The notes: a model not told the origin generated them from the letters alone. DNA of 64,000 nt from Neorhizobium galegae (GCF_021391675.1 NZ_CP090096.1:62001-126000); one strand, 5' to 3'; shown: positions 27,029 to 35,439, counted from the stretch's first letter. A program made the numbers and translations.

Positions 27029-27927
27029 GCAATATCGTCCAGGACGAGGCCATCATTCGGCCGCCAGCAATCGGTACCAGGATATGGAACTCGACCTCCC
27101 GTATTCTGCACAAGCTCGCCGACGAACCGCTTGGCATGATGGGGTTCATCATCCTCGCTATCCTGGTTGTGGTCGCGATCTTTGCGCCGCTGATCGCGCC
27201 TTACGATCCCGCGGCCCAGACATTGAGCGACGCGCTTCAGCCTCCGAGCTTCGCGCATCTCGCCGGCACGGACGAATTCGGGCGCGATATCTTCAGCCGC
27301 CTCGTCCACGGCACGCGCATCACGATCCAGACGGTCCTCTCCGTCTCGGTGATTGTCGGTCCGATCGGCCTGGTGATCGGGGTTGTCGCAGGCTTTTTCG
27401 GCGGACGCACCGATGCCATCCTGATGCGAGCCACCGATATAGTCCTGTCGTTTCCGTCCTTGATCCTGGCGCTTGCTTTCGCCGCTGCTCTCGGGGCAGG
27501 TTTGGGAACCGCGATCGTTGCCATTTCGCTGACGGCCTGGCCACCGATCGCCCGGCTCGCACGCGCGGAAGCGCTCGTCGTGCGCAATGCGGATTACGTG
27601 GCGGCGGCCCGCCTTTATGGCGCCTCACCCTTGCGCATCCTGTTTCTCTATATCGCTCCGATGTGTATTCCGTCTGTGATCGTGCGGCTGACGCTCAACA
27701 TGGCAGGCATCATCCTGACGGCAGCTTCCCTCGGCTTCCTCGGTCTCGGCGCGCAGCCGCCGCTGCCGGAATGGGGCGCGATGATTTCCAGCGGGCGAAA
27801 ATTCATGCTCGATTATTGGTGGGTCGCGGTGATGCCCGGCGTCGCCATTCTGTTGACCAGCCTTGCCTTCAACATCGCCGGAGACACGCTTCGCGATCTA
27901 TTGGACCCGCGCCATGCCAGATCTTGA
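27025..27927 (+). CDS. ABC transporter permease (DppC/OppC-like)
   Basis: The product has 300 residues and starts inside the upstream stop (ATGA). The DppC block AGTDEFGRDIFSRLVHGTRI is near residue 90. The coupling loop YVAAARLYGASPLRILFLYI is near 200, and AASLGFLGLGAQPPLPEWG near 240. Its end overlaps the following ATPase start by 14 bp. Confidence 0.93.
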   Translation: MSNIVQDEAIIRPPAIGTRIWNSTSRILHKLADEPLGMMGFIILAILVVVAIFAPLIAPYDPAAQTLSDALQPPSFAHLAGTDEFGRDIFSRLVHGTRITIQTVLSVSVIVGPIGLVIGVVAGFFGGRTDAILMRATDIVLSFPSLILALAFAAALGAGLGTAIVAISLTAWPPIARLARAEALVVRNADYVAAARLYGASPLRILFLYIAPMCIPSVIVRLTLNMAGIILTAASLGFLGLGAQPPLPEWGAMISSGRKFMLDYWWVAVMPGVAILLTSLAFNIAGDTLRDLLDPRHARS

Positions 27928-28759
27928 TGAAACGCCTGTCCTCTCCGTTCGCAACCTGAACGTCCGCTTCGGCCGAAACTCCATTCCGGCGGTTTCCAAT
28001 GTCAGCTTTGACGTGGGGCGGGAGCGCATCGGCATCGTCGGCGAATCCGGGTCGGGCAAATCGACCACCGGCCGCGCCATCATGCGGCTCTTGCCGCAGC
28101 GCGCCGGCGTGACCGCCGAGCGGATGGATTTCCTCGGCAGCCCGTTGCTGGAAAAGACCGAACGGCAGATGGGAGGTCTTCGCGGTAAAGACATCGCCCT
28201 GATCATGCAGGATCCGCGTTATTCGCTGAACCCTGTTCTGACCATCGGAAAGCAGGTTGCCGAGGCTGCAAAGCTGCATCTTGGCGTCGGCGGCAAGGAT
28301 GCCGTCGCGCGCGCCCGCGACATGCTGGCGAGAGTGCGCATCAACGACCCCGATCGCGTCTTGTCTCTTTACCCCCACCAGATATCCGGCGGCATGGGCC
28401 AGCGCGTGATGATTGCGATGATGCTTCTGGCACGCCCCAAGCTCGTGATCGCCGATGAACCGACCTCTGCGCTCGACGTCAGCGTACGCAAGGACGTTCT
28501 GATGCTGCTTGATGAACTGGTGCGGGAGAACAATTCCGGCCTGATCCTTATCAGCCACGACATCCGCATGGTCGCGGCTTTTTGCGAGCGCATTCTGGTC
28601 ATGTATAGCGGCCGCGTCGTCGAAACGCTGAGCAGGCTCGAAGATGCGGCGCATCCCTATACCCGAGGCCTGATAGCCGCGATGCCGGATCCCAAACATC
28701 CCGTCAGGCGTTTGAAAGTCCTCGATCGCAAGTCCATCGAAGTGGAGACCAATCCATGA
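27914..28759 (+). CDS. ABC transporter ATP-binding protein (DppD/OppD-like)
   Basis: The product has 281 residues from MPDLDETPVLSVRNLNV at 27914. It has Walker A GESGSGKST, IMQDPRYSLNPVLTIG, a slightly altered signature ISGGMGQRVMIAM, Walker B LVIADEPTSALD, and switch His in LISHDIRM. It lacks the Cys-rich C-terminal segment common in OppD/DppD (here it ends VLDRKSIEVETNP). It overlaps the second ATPase by 4 bp. Confidence 0.92.
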   Translation: MPDLDETPVLSVRNLNVRFGRNSIPAVSNVSFDVGRERIGIVGESGSGKSTTGRAIMRLLPQRAGVTAERMDFLGSPLLEKTERQMGGLRGKDIALIMQDPRYSLNPVLTIGKQVAEAAKLHLGVGGKDAVARARDMLARVRINDPDRVLSLYPHQISGGMGQRVMIAMMLLARPKLVIADEPTSALDVSVRKDVLMLLDELVRENNSGLILISHDIRMVAAFCERILVMYSGRVVETLSRLEDAAHPYTRGLIAAMPDPKHPVRRLKVLDRKSIEVETNP

Positions 28760-29493
28760 TCAAGGTCGAAAACCTCGATGTCGTCTATGGCTCCAAGGAT
28801 AAAAGCAATCATGTCGTACGCGGTGTCAGCTTCGCCGTGAGCCGCGGCGAAACGCTCGGCATCGTCGGTGAATCCGGTTGCGGCAAATCGACGGTACTGC
28901 GCTCGCTTGCCGGTCTCGAGGGCGCATGGACAGGATCGATATCGTTTGACGGCAAGCCGGTCGGCAAGGTGCGGACACGCGACGAGTTGAAGCTTGCCCA
29001 GATGGTGTTCCAGGACCCCTACGGCTCACTGCATCCGCGCCACCGCATCGGAACCGCCCTCGCCGAGCCGATCAGGTCGATGGGCGCTGGCGACGGTTGG
29101 ACAAGGGTCGCGGAGGCACTGCAACAGGTCGGCTTGCCGGCGCATTTCGCCAGCCGTTTCCCGCATGAACTTTCCGGCGGCCAGCGTCAGCGAGTAGCGA
29201 TCGCACGCGCACTGATCCTGTCGCCGCCGATCCTGCTTCTCGACGAGCCGACCTCGGCGCTCGATGTCTCGATCCAGGCGGAGGTACTCAATCTCCTGGC
29301 AGACCAGCGGGAGGAGCGCAATCTGACGTTCATCCTTGTCAGTCACGATCTGTCCGTCATCTCCCACATGTGTGATCGGGTCCTCGTCATGCAGAATGGC
29401 GTATTTGTCGACGAACTCACCAGGCAGGATCTGCAGGCGGGCGTGACCCACGCGAGCTATTCCCGCGAGCTCTTCGACGCTAGCTTCTTGTAG
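28756..29493 (+). CDS. ABC transporter ATP-binding protein (DppF/OppF-like)
   Basis: The product has 245 residues. It has Walker A GESGCGKST, MVFQDPYGSLHPRHRIG, signature LSGGQRQRVAIARAL, Walker B ILLLDEPTSALD and VSHDLSVI. It is short for DppF (usually about 320) and, like its partner, lacks the C-terminal oligopeptide-type extension. It is the last gene of the operon. Confidence 0.92.
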   Translation: MIKVENLDVVYGSKDKSNHVVRGVSFAVSRGETLGIVGESGCGKSTVLRSLAGLEGAWTGSISFDGKPVGKVRTRDELKLAQMVFQDPYGSLHPRHRIGTALAEPIRSMGAGDGWTRVAEALQQVGLPAHFASRFPHELSGGQRQRVAIARALILSPPILLLDEPTSALDVSIQAEVLNLLADQREERNLTFILVSHDLSVISHMCDRVLVMQNGVFVDELTRQDLQAGVTHASYSRELFDASFL

Positions 29494-29627
29494 CCCACCC
29501 ACTCCGAACCGGCGGTCTCTCGGACGGGAAGATCGCTCGGCTGGCGACTGGCACCGGCGCGACAGGTTCAGGGTGTGGGTGGCGAAGCCGTGCGGGAAAA
29601 ACCATACAAGCCACCAGCGACAGAAAA

Positions 29628-29654
29628 AGCGCCGGGAAATCCCGGCGCTCTATA
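29628..29654 (-). terminator. Rho-independent terminator, now separated from its gene by the IS element
   Basis: A perfect stem AGCGCCGGGA/TCCCGGCGCT has a 2-base centre. On the minus strand it is followed by a TTTTT run. It is the natural terminator of the small exported-protein gene whose coding part now lies beyond the IS630-type insertion. On the plus strand it may also stop the upstream ABC operon, though only weak T content follows. Confidence 0.8.
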
Positions 29655-29686
29655 TTCGAACCTTCGGTATTAGCGGGCGCGTATTA

Positions 29687-30730
29687 AAGCGTGTCGCGTT
29701 TAATCTGCCTCGTATCCTGCGGCTTTGAAGTAGTTTCTGCATTCTGTGACGGAGAAGAGATTGCAGATTTCGCCGAGGGCTTGCGTGATGGCATCGAAGC
29801 TGCGGGCAGCCCGCTTTCGCAGCAGCGTCTTGAGTTTTGAGAAGGCCATCTCTATGGGATTGAGGTCGGGACTATAGGGCGGCAGAAACAGCAGCCAGGC
29901 TCCCTTTGCCCTGACCAGTTCTTCGGCCCGTTCGCTCTTATGAAAGGCGACATTGTCGAGAATGACGACGTCTCCAGGCGACAGGTTCGGCGCGAGTTGG
30001 GTCTCTATCCACGCCTCGAAGATGCGGGCGTTCATCGGCCTGTCAACGATCCAGGGGGCAACCATGCCATGGGATCGCAGCCCGGCGATGAAGGTTTGGG
30101 ATTTCCACGAACCGAAGGGTGAATGCGTTCGATAGCGCTGCCCTCGCGCAGACCATCCCGACCGCTTCGTCAGCTTTGTGTTCGTCGATGTCTCGTCGAT
30201 AAAAACCAGCCGGGCCAATCCTTTGTTGAAGAAAGGCTTGCGCCGTGCGGTCCACAGTTCACGCGCCCGCGCGATCTCCGGGCGCAACTGCTCGGCGGCC
30301 TGCAGGCTTTTTTTTATGGCTCAACCCAAGCCGATGCAGAAGCCGTCCGACACTGGAGCGATGGACGATGACGCCACGTCCGCAAAGTTCCACGCAAAGC
30401 TCGTCCAGCGTCAGTTCGCCATTCTGTGCCAGCCGCTCTCCAACCCACGCGTGCTGTGCCGAAAGCTTACCGCCGCCAAGGTGCCCCTGCCGGCGCGGCG
30501 AAAGCGAACCTGTCTCGCGCTTCAGGATCACCAGATCGTTCACGAAACGCGGCGACACCCGAAAATGCCGGGCGGCCTCCCGATGCCCATGGCCTTCTTC
30601 CACTAACGCTACGACACGCTCACGCAACGCAATCGGATGTGACTTGCCCATGGCGATCTCCCTTCACATCAAAGGGAATCACGGATGGACTGATTTGAGA
30701 ACCATGAATCGCAAAAACAGCGACACGCTT
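29687..30730 (-). mobile_element. IS630-family insertion sequence, 1044 bp
   Basis: The ends are inverted repeats AAGCGTGTCGC (29687-29697) and GCGACACGCTT (30720-30730). They are flanked by a TA on each side (29685-29686 and 30731-30732), the target duplication expected for IS630/mariner-type elements. It carries one transposase gene split across two frames by an A8 tract. It is inserted into the final codons of a small exported-protein gene. Confidence 0.92.
29700..30651 (-). CDS. IS630-family transposase, two frames joined by +1 slippage
   Basis: The first frame (30651 to 30259) encodes the N-terminal helix-turn-helix, MGKSHPIALRERVVALVEEG to GLSHKKK. The second (to 29700) encodes the DDE catalytic domain, with Asp in FIDETSTN, Asp in VILDNVAFHK and Glu in NPIEMAFSKLK. 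The frames overlap at an A8 run (complement of 30308-30315). Skipping one base, or losing one A by transcriptional slippage, gives LSHKKSLQAAEQLRPEIARA, a continuous transposase of normal length. The arrangement is common in this family, so it is annotated as one frameshift product. Confidence 0.88.
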
Positions 30731-30982
30731 TAGGCCGTCGTAATAGTCACCGCTGTCGATCGTCGGAGACGCCGGAATATCGACACGCCGGTCGCGCTTC
30801 GGCTGCGGATAGCCGTAACGGGTGACCGAGGGAATGCCCAGTGAATCCGCCGTGACCGCCAGATGGTCGCGGTCGGGAGAGGCGCCCTCATAATATTCGC
30901 CTTCCTGGGCAAAGGCACTGCCGCCTGCAAAGGTGGATACCATCAGGGTGGCGAGGATCGTGGAGATGACAGAGTTTTTCAT
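30620..30982 (-). CDS. Small exported protein, 3' end altered by IS630 insertion
   Basis: A signal peptide (MKNSVISTILATLMVSTFAG, then GSAFAQ) precedes a short mature part containing RYGYPQPKRDRRVDIPAS and SGDYYDG. AAGGA lies 9 bases upstream. At residue 84 the frame enters the IS and reads 36 foreign residues before a stop at 30620. Joining the flanks at the duplicated TA restores an 88-residue protein ending DGLIRAR and stop, followed by the terminator at 29628-29654. The native function is unknown; only the last four residues were replaced, so the protein may still be exported. Confidence 0.8.
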   Translation of the reverse strand: MKNSVISTILATLMVSTFAGGSAFAQEGEYYEGASPDRDHLAVTADSLGIPSVTRYGYPQPKRDRRVDIPASPTIDSGDYYDGLKRVAVFAIHGSQISPSVIPFDVKGDRHGQVTSDCVA

Positions 30983-31075
30983 AGTCGTTGTTCCTTGTTT
31001 AGCCTGATCGACTTCTGGTGCGACCCAGCCGATCGATGTCTTGAATGAACTGTTTGAATGCTTTGCTTCTGGGCT

Positions 31076-31312
31076 CTATTGCCGTTCGTCGCCGGCAAGC
31101 CGGTTGTCGCGACGGGTCGGGGCCCGGACCTGCGCCACATCACGCGTGGCATCGGCCTTTGCCTCGGTTTTGGCGGCATCCGCCGGGACGGCGAACGAAA
31201 CCTCGTTTCCCGAAGTCAACCGCTGGCCGTCATAGGCCAGGACGTGTCCGGCAAACGAAGCCATACACGCCGCGGCGACGAGGAAGGCAATCTTCTCTAT
31301 AGGCACAGTCAT
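31076..31312 (-). CDS. Small exported protein of unknown function
   Basis: The product has 78 residues. A signal peptide (MTVPIEKIAFLVAAACMASF, then AGHVLA) is followed by a polar mature part starting YDGQRLTSGNEVSFAVPADA, then Ala/Lys/Arg-rich. GGAG lies 7 bases before the ATG. The downstream neighbour on the same strand is the other small exported protein, 93 bp away. No family was recognised. Confidence 0.7.
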   Translation of the reverse strand: MTVPIEKIAFLVAAACMASFAGHVLAYDGQRLTSGNEVSFAVPADAAKTEAKADATRDVAQVRAPTRRDNRLAGDERQ

Positions 31313-32192
31313 TTTTCACTCCATTGTTTGGCGAAACCCGCTTCTGCGGACGTCGTGTTTGGTTTTAAGTCTGCGAGACAGCAGTCGCTGTCATCGATTT
31401 TCCGAATGACTGGAGGATCTCCTCTCGGCCCGTTGAACGGTGTTGCCGAAGCTCCCGTGAGCTCTTCATCCTTCGGAAACGAAAGTAGGCATGAGGATCT
31501 GCCTCACCGGCTCGAAGCGTTTGTGAGCGTTCCCCTGCCGATCGGTTGAGTGCTGCCGGGGACGGCCAATGCCAGCCAGCCGGACTGTGTTTCTCCACCG
31601 TCTTTCGTGATGAGACTTTCTCTCGAACCCGTCATCGCCCCGCCAGCGCGGCGTTAAACTTCCGTAAAAAATTACGGTGGTGAGAAAACAATGGAGAGGG
31701 CTCATCAACTAGAATCTCGCGTACCAGCGAGCGAAACAAGGATATCATGATAGGATATCGTAACAGTCGCGAATATTACGAAGAGTGTTTCGCCATTATA
31801 CGCCACCATTCTCGGCGGAGAACATAATATTAACTCATATTATTTTCAGTAATACTCGAAAACAACGCGCCAGCCTCTCGTGATGCCCTAAAGGCCTCCC
31901 GATGTGCATCTCGTGCAGAATGTGAGGGGCTTGATATTGTGATTATGTCAGGCGGTGCCTGAGAGGCGGATGCTATGGGAAACGAGTCGCTACAACTGAA
32001 ATGGAATGCGCACCGGACCTTCGATCGGAGGCTCTACCGACGTGACTAACTGTGCAACCGTTGCCAAAGATCGAAATTTTATCGCAACATTCCGGTCGTA
32101 AAAGCTTGGCTTTCACGACGGACGTTGTCTGAGCGCCCCTGCTGTTTTCAGGAATGCGTGGGAGATAATTTGGGTCGATGTCGATCCCGGCT
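31313..32192. other. Long non-coding stretch with a dispersed repeat and possible mini-ORF
   Basis: No convincing gene is present in 880 bp. It contains one copy of a repeat shared with 35440-35524 (here 31588-31672). It also has an AT-rich stretch around 31740-31860 and a mini-frame at 31747-31827 (plus strand, 26 codons, MIGYRNSREYYEECFAIIRH) with AAGGA 4 bases upstream. The mini-frame resembles no known family and is listed only as a possibility. As the region just past the modification-enzyme operon, it was searched specifically for a precursor peptide, without a clear candidate. Confidence 0.45.
31588..31672. repeat. Dispersed repeat copy 1
   Basis: This copy is similar (about 70% over 75-80 bp by eye) to 35440-35524. 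The shared core is ACCCGTCATCG, then CGCCAGC, then GCGTTAAACTTCCGT. Within it GTCATC, GCCAGC, GTTAAA and GTAAAA start at 31631, 31642, 31653 and 31664, exactly 11 bp apart. Confidence 0.65.
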
Positions 32193-33104
32193 TTATGAAT
32201 ATGCGCTTCGCAGGCCAACCGCCGTTGCGGCCTCCCTCCAAAAGCTGCATCCGACCACGGTCGGGCGGCGAACGGAAGCATGGCGATTGGACGTGACCGC
32301 TTCGAACGCCATCGGGACTTCCGCGCGTTTGTGGTGCGTCACGCCTTCGGCGACGATCTGTTCGCCGGCGCGCGCTACCAGCAGATAAGGGTGTCGGTGA
32401 TGCGCCAGCTTGCTGATCAGCCGGCGGCGTTTCGCCATCGCTTCCGCCAGTTCCTGCATCTTTGGAACGGTGTGCAGGATATCGCGCGCCAGCCGGGCTG
32501 CAGCGCTGTCTTCGAAATGGAACCGAGGCAGCCGCTTGATCTTCCCGACGCTCAATCCCGCGTCTTCGTGAACGGATACGATATCGTCCAGTCCGTCAGG
32601 CAGCCACCCCAGGCCGAACGTTTCTTTCTCCTCCTGGCGAAGAGAAGGAGGCGCATCGGCGTCGTAGACATAGTGGCAATCCATCAGGAGACCGCCGGGC
32701 CTCAGGCATCTCGCCACCATTCGGTAGAGATCCAGCGGCCGCTCGAAAAAGGCAGCACTTCCTCCGCAGATGATGACATCTGCCTCCGATATGATGTCCG
32801 GGAGCGCGGCAATGTCGACGCAGGAAAATATCGCCGTCGACTCCTCCCGCCGTGCGACCTCTCGCGCGACCTCGATTATCGCCGGATTTTCGTCCACACC
32901 GATCACTTCGGCTTGCGGAAAAGCCCGTGCAACCCTGCGGCTGATCCAGCCTGTATTGCAGCCAAAGTCGACGATCTTGCGCGAACCGCTGGGAAAGGCG
33001 GCAAGGATCGCCTCCATCATTGTTTCCCCGCCAGGCGGTACGTTCTTCTGTTTCAAAGCTGCGACGATCGAGAAATAGTAGTCCTGGGAAGAGAGGGGCT
33101 TCAT
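32193..33104 (-). CDS. SAM-dependent methyltransferase
   Basis: The product has 303 residues from MKPLSSQDYYFSIVAALKQK at 33104, overlapping the ThiF-like gene stop (ATGA). Class I methyltransferase motifs are visible: motif I VDFGCNTGWISRRVAR near residue 47, acidic end of strand 2 in VIGVDENPAI, motif II/III regions ADVIICGG and LRPGGLLMDCHY. The last 45 residues after LLVARAGEQIV are poorly conserved-looking. Coupled translation with the E1-like enzyme suggests it acts on the same substrate, perhaps a peptide. The target atom cannot be inferred. Confidence 0.82.
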   Translation of the reverse strand: MKPLSSQDYYFSIVAALKQKNVPPGGETMMEAILAAFPSGSRKIVDFGCNTGWISRRVARAFPQAEVIGVDENPAIIEVAREVARREESTAIFSCVDIAALPDIISEADVIICGGSAAFFERPLDLYRMVARCLRPGGLLMDCHYVYDADAPPSLRQEEKETFGLGWLPDGLDDIVSVHEDAGLSVGKIKRLPRFHFEDSAAARLARDILHTVPKMQELAEAMAKRRRLISKLAHHRHPYLLVARAGEQIVAEGVTHHKRAEVPMAFEAVTSNRHASVRRPTVVGCSFWREAATAVGLRSAYS

Positions 33105-33817
33105 GGCTGACACACCTTGCAATCGAGGTTCTTGGAAACAGGATGGAGTGAGGCATGGCCCGTGGCCGGATTGAAGAGCCAGCGATGGCCGCGCAATGAA
33201 CTGCGGTGGGTAAGGCGTTCGATGGCGATCTGCGAAACCGCAAAACAAGCGATCAGGGCGTTGTCGGCCGGCGACGGCGGCGCTGCGACCCCCGTGTCGA
33301 CCGATGCCGGCGATGTCGAGCAGCAGAAAGGGCAGGCATCATCCGGCTGCGCCACCAGTGGCCCGGCGACACAAAACGGTCCAACCTGGCCGACATGCAG
33401 GTAAGGCGGAGGCTCCGGCGCCGTCGCGCGATATTCCGCCAGGAATTGGCGGGCCAGGGAGACATCGTCCTCTGCAAGTATCAGGAAAGGTTTACGTGTC
33501 CGGGCCAGAGTGAGCCGGGCAGCTTCCGCCCCATCGGCGAACTGGGTCATGATTGCAACCGCGGCGGAAAAGCGGGAGGCGAGATAAGTTGCCAACCGGT
33601 CGCTCTTTAATCGACCGGTATCTTCCGCCGTCCCACAGGTCATCCGTTTTTGGCTGCTCTCTTCGATGCGGTCGCCGTCCACGAGGAAGAAATTGCGAGC
33701 CCCGAGCGCTGCGAGCTGGGAGGCAATCTGGGAGCCGAGGCCTCCGCATCCGACAATTATGAAATCCGTCTCGTGAATGACATCAAAGAGATCTGCATGA
33801 TATTCGAAGGCTCTCAT
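33101..33817 (-). CDS. ThiF/HesA-family E1-like adenylyltransferase
   Basis: The product has 238 residues. The nucleotide-binding motif GCGGLGS is at residues 23-29, followed by FFLVDGDRIEESSQKRM, equivalent to the VDxDxxExSNLxRQ block. Two Cys pairs (CPFC/C and CKVC near the C-terminus) likely bind structural Zn2+. Family members adenylate C-terminal carboxylates of ubiquitin-like proteins or RiPP precursor peptides (MccB and PaaA are examples). It sits between an HExxH-like gene and a methyltransferase gene and has no ThiS/MoaD partner nearby, which favours a peptide-modification role. That role is inferred. Confidence 0.85.
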   Translation of the reverse strand: MRAFEYHADLFDVIHETDFIIVGCGGLGSQIASQLAALGARNFFLVDGDRIEESSQKRMTCGTAEDTGRLKSDRLATYLASRFSAAVAIMTQFADGAEAARLTLARTRKPFLILAEDDVSLARQFLAEYRATAPEPPPYLHVGQVGPFCVAGPLVAQPDDACPFCCSTSPASVDTGVAAPPSPADNALIACFAVSQIAIERLTHRSSLRGHRWLFNPATGHASLHPVSKNLDCKVCQP

Positions 33818-33881
33818 GATCGTTTACCTTGCTTGAACCGGTCGGGAACTGCTGAGAATTCACAGGAACCGCGCCCACCCA

Positions 33882-35330
33882 TCACGCATGCTCCATCACC
33901 GTCGAACTTGACGTTCCCGCCAGCGCGACATCTTGGATTGAAAACTCATCGGGAGGCTGCCTGGCGGCTTTGCGGATCATATGGAGCCGGCCATCGTACC
34001 AGAGGCTCAGGCCATCGCCGTTGCTCTGCAGCATCGGGCGGCCCATTCTCGGGTCGATGGGCTGCTCCCCCCGCAGCAGCACCTGCCCGAGATCCCAGGC
34101 CTGACGATCCACGACACACAGGCGCTGGGCATAGTAGGCCTTGCGCCGAGCCGGCGGCTCGCACTCCAGAAGCCGGTCGATGAGCGCCAAGATTGCGGCG
34201 CCCCAGGAAGGAATGACGGCGATGTCCCGGAGATCGAGAAGAACATCGCCGCCCAGACGCTCGATCCCCTCGCGGGCGATATCGATGAGCGGAATTAGGC
34301 GGGCAGCATACGCAATGACAAAAGCTGCTTCCCGCGCACGGTGCTCAGGCGGTGCTCTGAAAGGCAAGCATGCGATGCGGACAGCGCACTCCCAGGGAAT
34401 GGCGTAGGCCGTATGCACGATGCTTTCGAGCGTCTGTAAACTGTGTGTGTATGGCGATACGTATCGCAGTTCGGCGGGCAGCGATAACGGCGCAGCCGCC
34501 GTATACAGCCGCAGCAGGACATGCCCCGCTTCGCGCAGAAGCTCAGCGGCGGTCGCCGGATAGTCTTCGGCGTCCAGCTTTTCCTGCGACAGGACCACGA
34601 CGGCACTCCCCGGCAGGTCGCCGGAGCTGGAGAACGAGCTTATCGCACCGCGCCGGGTGCCGATATAAAGTGTGTGAAGGCCTGCAGTCAGCCGTTGATA
34701 GCCACCGGGATCGACGCTCGAAATCAATTCGATTGCCTTGGTGAGATGATCGTCGATCCGGTCCAGGTCGTGGTCGCTCATCTGGGCATGCTCGAAGCCG
34801 GGATCGGACGGCCGGCAATGAGCGATGCGCTTGCGCATGGTGCGGCTCGCTTCCAGACTGTCGATCAGGACGAGACCGATACCACAGGCAAGCCGGCGGG
34901 CAGGACGGCGTTCGAGCGCAAGGTCCTCAGCCACAAGATGAGGCTGCAGGCTGTGGTCCACAACTTCAGAACTGGCGCCGTCGACGTAGCTTTCCAGCCC
35001 CCGCTGAAGCTCATCCATCCAAGCCGCCAGCGCGGGAGACCGGTAAGGGTCGCTTCGCACGGGCAGGAAGGCTGCGGTGGGCAGGAACGCGTCGGCATCA
35101 TGATATCCGCCATCAGCAAGGCCCGGGAAATAACGGGCCAGCGCCTCGACCCTTTCTCCGCAACCCGGCAGCTCGGAAGCGGCGGCAAGAATTCGGGCAT
35201 AACGGGGTCGCTGTTTCAGCATATTGCCCGTTGCAGCCGCATTCACGAAACCGGACCTTGAAAAGAGCGGATTGCGCCGGAGCAAAGCTCTCGCCTGATC
35301 CGCCAACGGCTCGATCTGATAAGCAGACAT
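33882..35330 (-). CDS. HExxH-motif-like putative peptide modification protein (degenerate motif)
   Basis: The product has 482 residues from MSAYQIEPLA at 35330, chosen for GAGGAGAG upstream. Its size and central pattern resemble the HExxH putative peptide-modification family (TIGR04267-like, now linked to alpha-ketoglutarate-dependent peptide hydroxylation). ELLREAGHVLLRLY at residues 263-276 occupies the HExxH position, and SIVHTAYAI with His306 occupies the second ligand block. The first His is replaced by Arg266 (REAGH). The C-terminus ends in a Ser/Thr-rich tail, DVALAGTSSSTVMEHA. It is first in a three-gene unit with the E1-like and methyltransferase genes. The family call rests on pattern recognition and needs a profile search. 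Confidence 0.55.
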   Translation of the reverse strand: MSAYQIEPLADQARALLRRNPLFSRSGFVNAAATGNMLKQRPRYARILAAASELPGCGERVEALARYFPGLADGGYHDADAFLPTAAFLPVRSDPYRSPALAAWMDELQRGLESYVDGASSEVVDHSLQPHLVAEDLALERRPARRLACGIGLVLIDSLEASRTMRKRIAHCRPSDPGFEHAQMSDHDLDRIDDHLTKAIELISSVDPGGYQRLTAGLHTLYIGTRRGAISSFSSSGDLPGSAVVVLSQEKLDAEDYPATAAELLREAGHVLLRLYTAAAPLSLPAELRYVSPYTHSLQTLESIVHTAYAIPWECAVRIACLPFRAPPEHRAREAAFVIAYAARLIPLIDIAREGIERLGGDVLLDLRDIAVIPSWGAAILALIDRLLECEPPARRKAYYAQRLCVVDRQAWDLGQVLLRGEQPIDPRMGRPMLQSNGDGLSLWYDGRLHMIRKAARQPPDEFSIQDVALAGTSSSTVMEHA

Positions 35331-35439
35331 CTTAGCTCTCCTCACCCGGACGCTTCGAACCTCGTCATGAGGCGCGCCACTTCAGGGAAGATTAGCTGCC
35401 GCCAGAACCGGCCGTACCAACGGCCTCCGGCTTGAAACC

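Noticed and set aside
30620..31312. The two small exported proteins as RiPP precursors
   Set aside because: Both have ordinary Sec signal peptides and polar, non-core-like mature parts, so they do not fit substrates of cytoplasmic modification enzymes.
31365..31598. Minus-strand frame of 77 codons downstream of repeat copy 1
   Set aside because: Starts at GTG without a ribosome site; Arg/Ser/Gly-rich composition looks like random high-GC translation. Not accepted as a precursor peptide.
31973..32281. Minus-strand frame of 102 codons overlapping the methyltransferase end
   Set aside because: Overlaps the real gene out of frame; no Shine-Dalgarno and no recognisable composition of a peptide precursor.
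32280..33110. 276-codon plus-strand frame opposite the methyltransferase
   Set aside because: The minus strand carries SAM-binding motifs and ATGA coupling; the plus frame has none.
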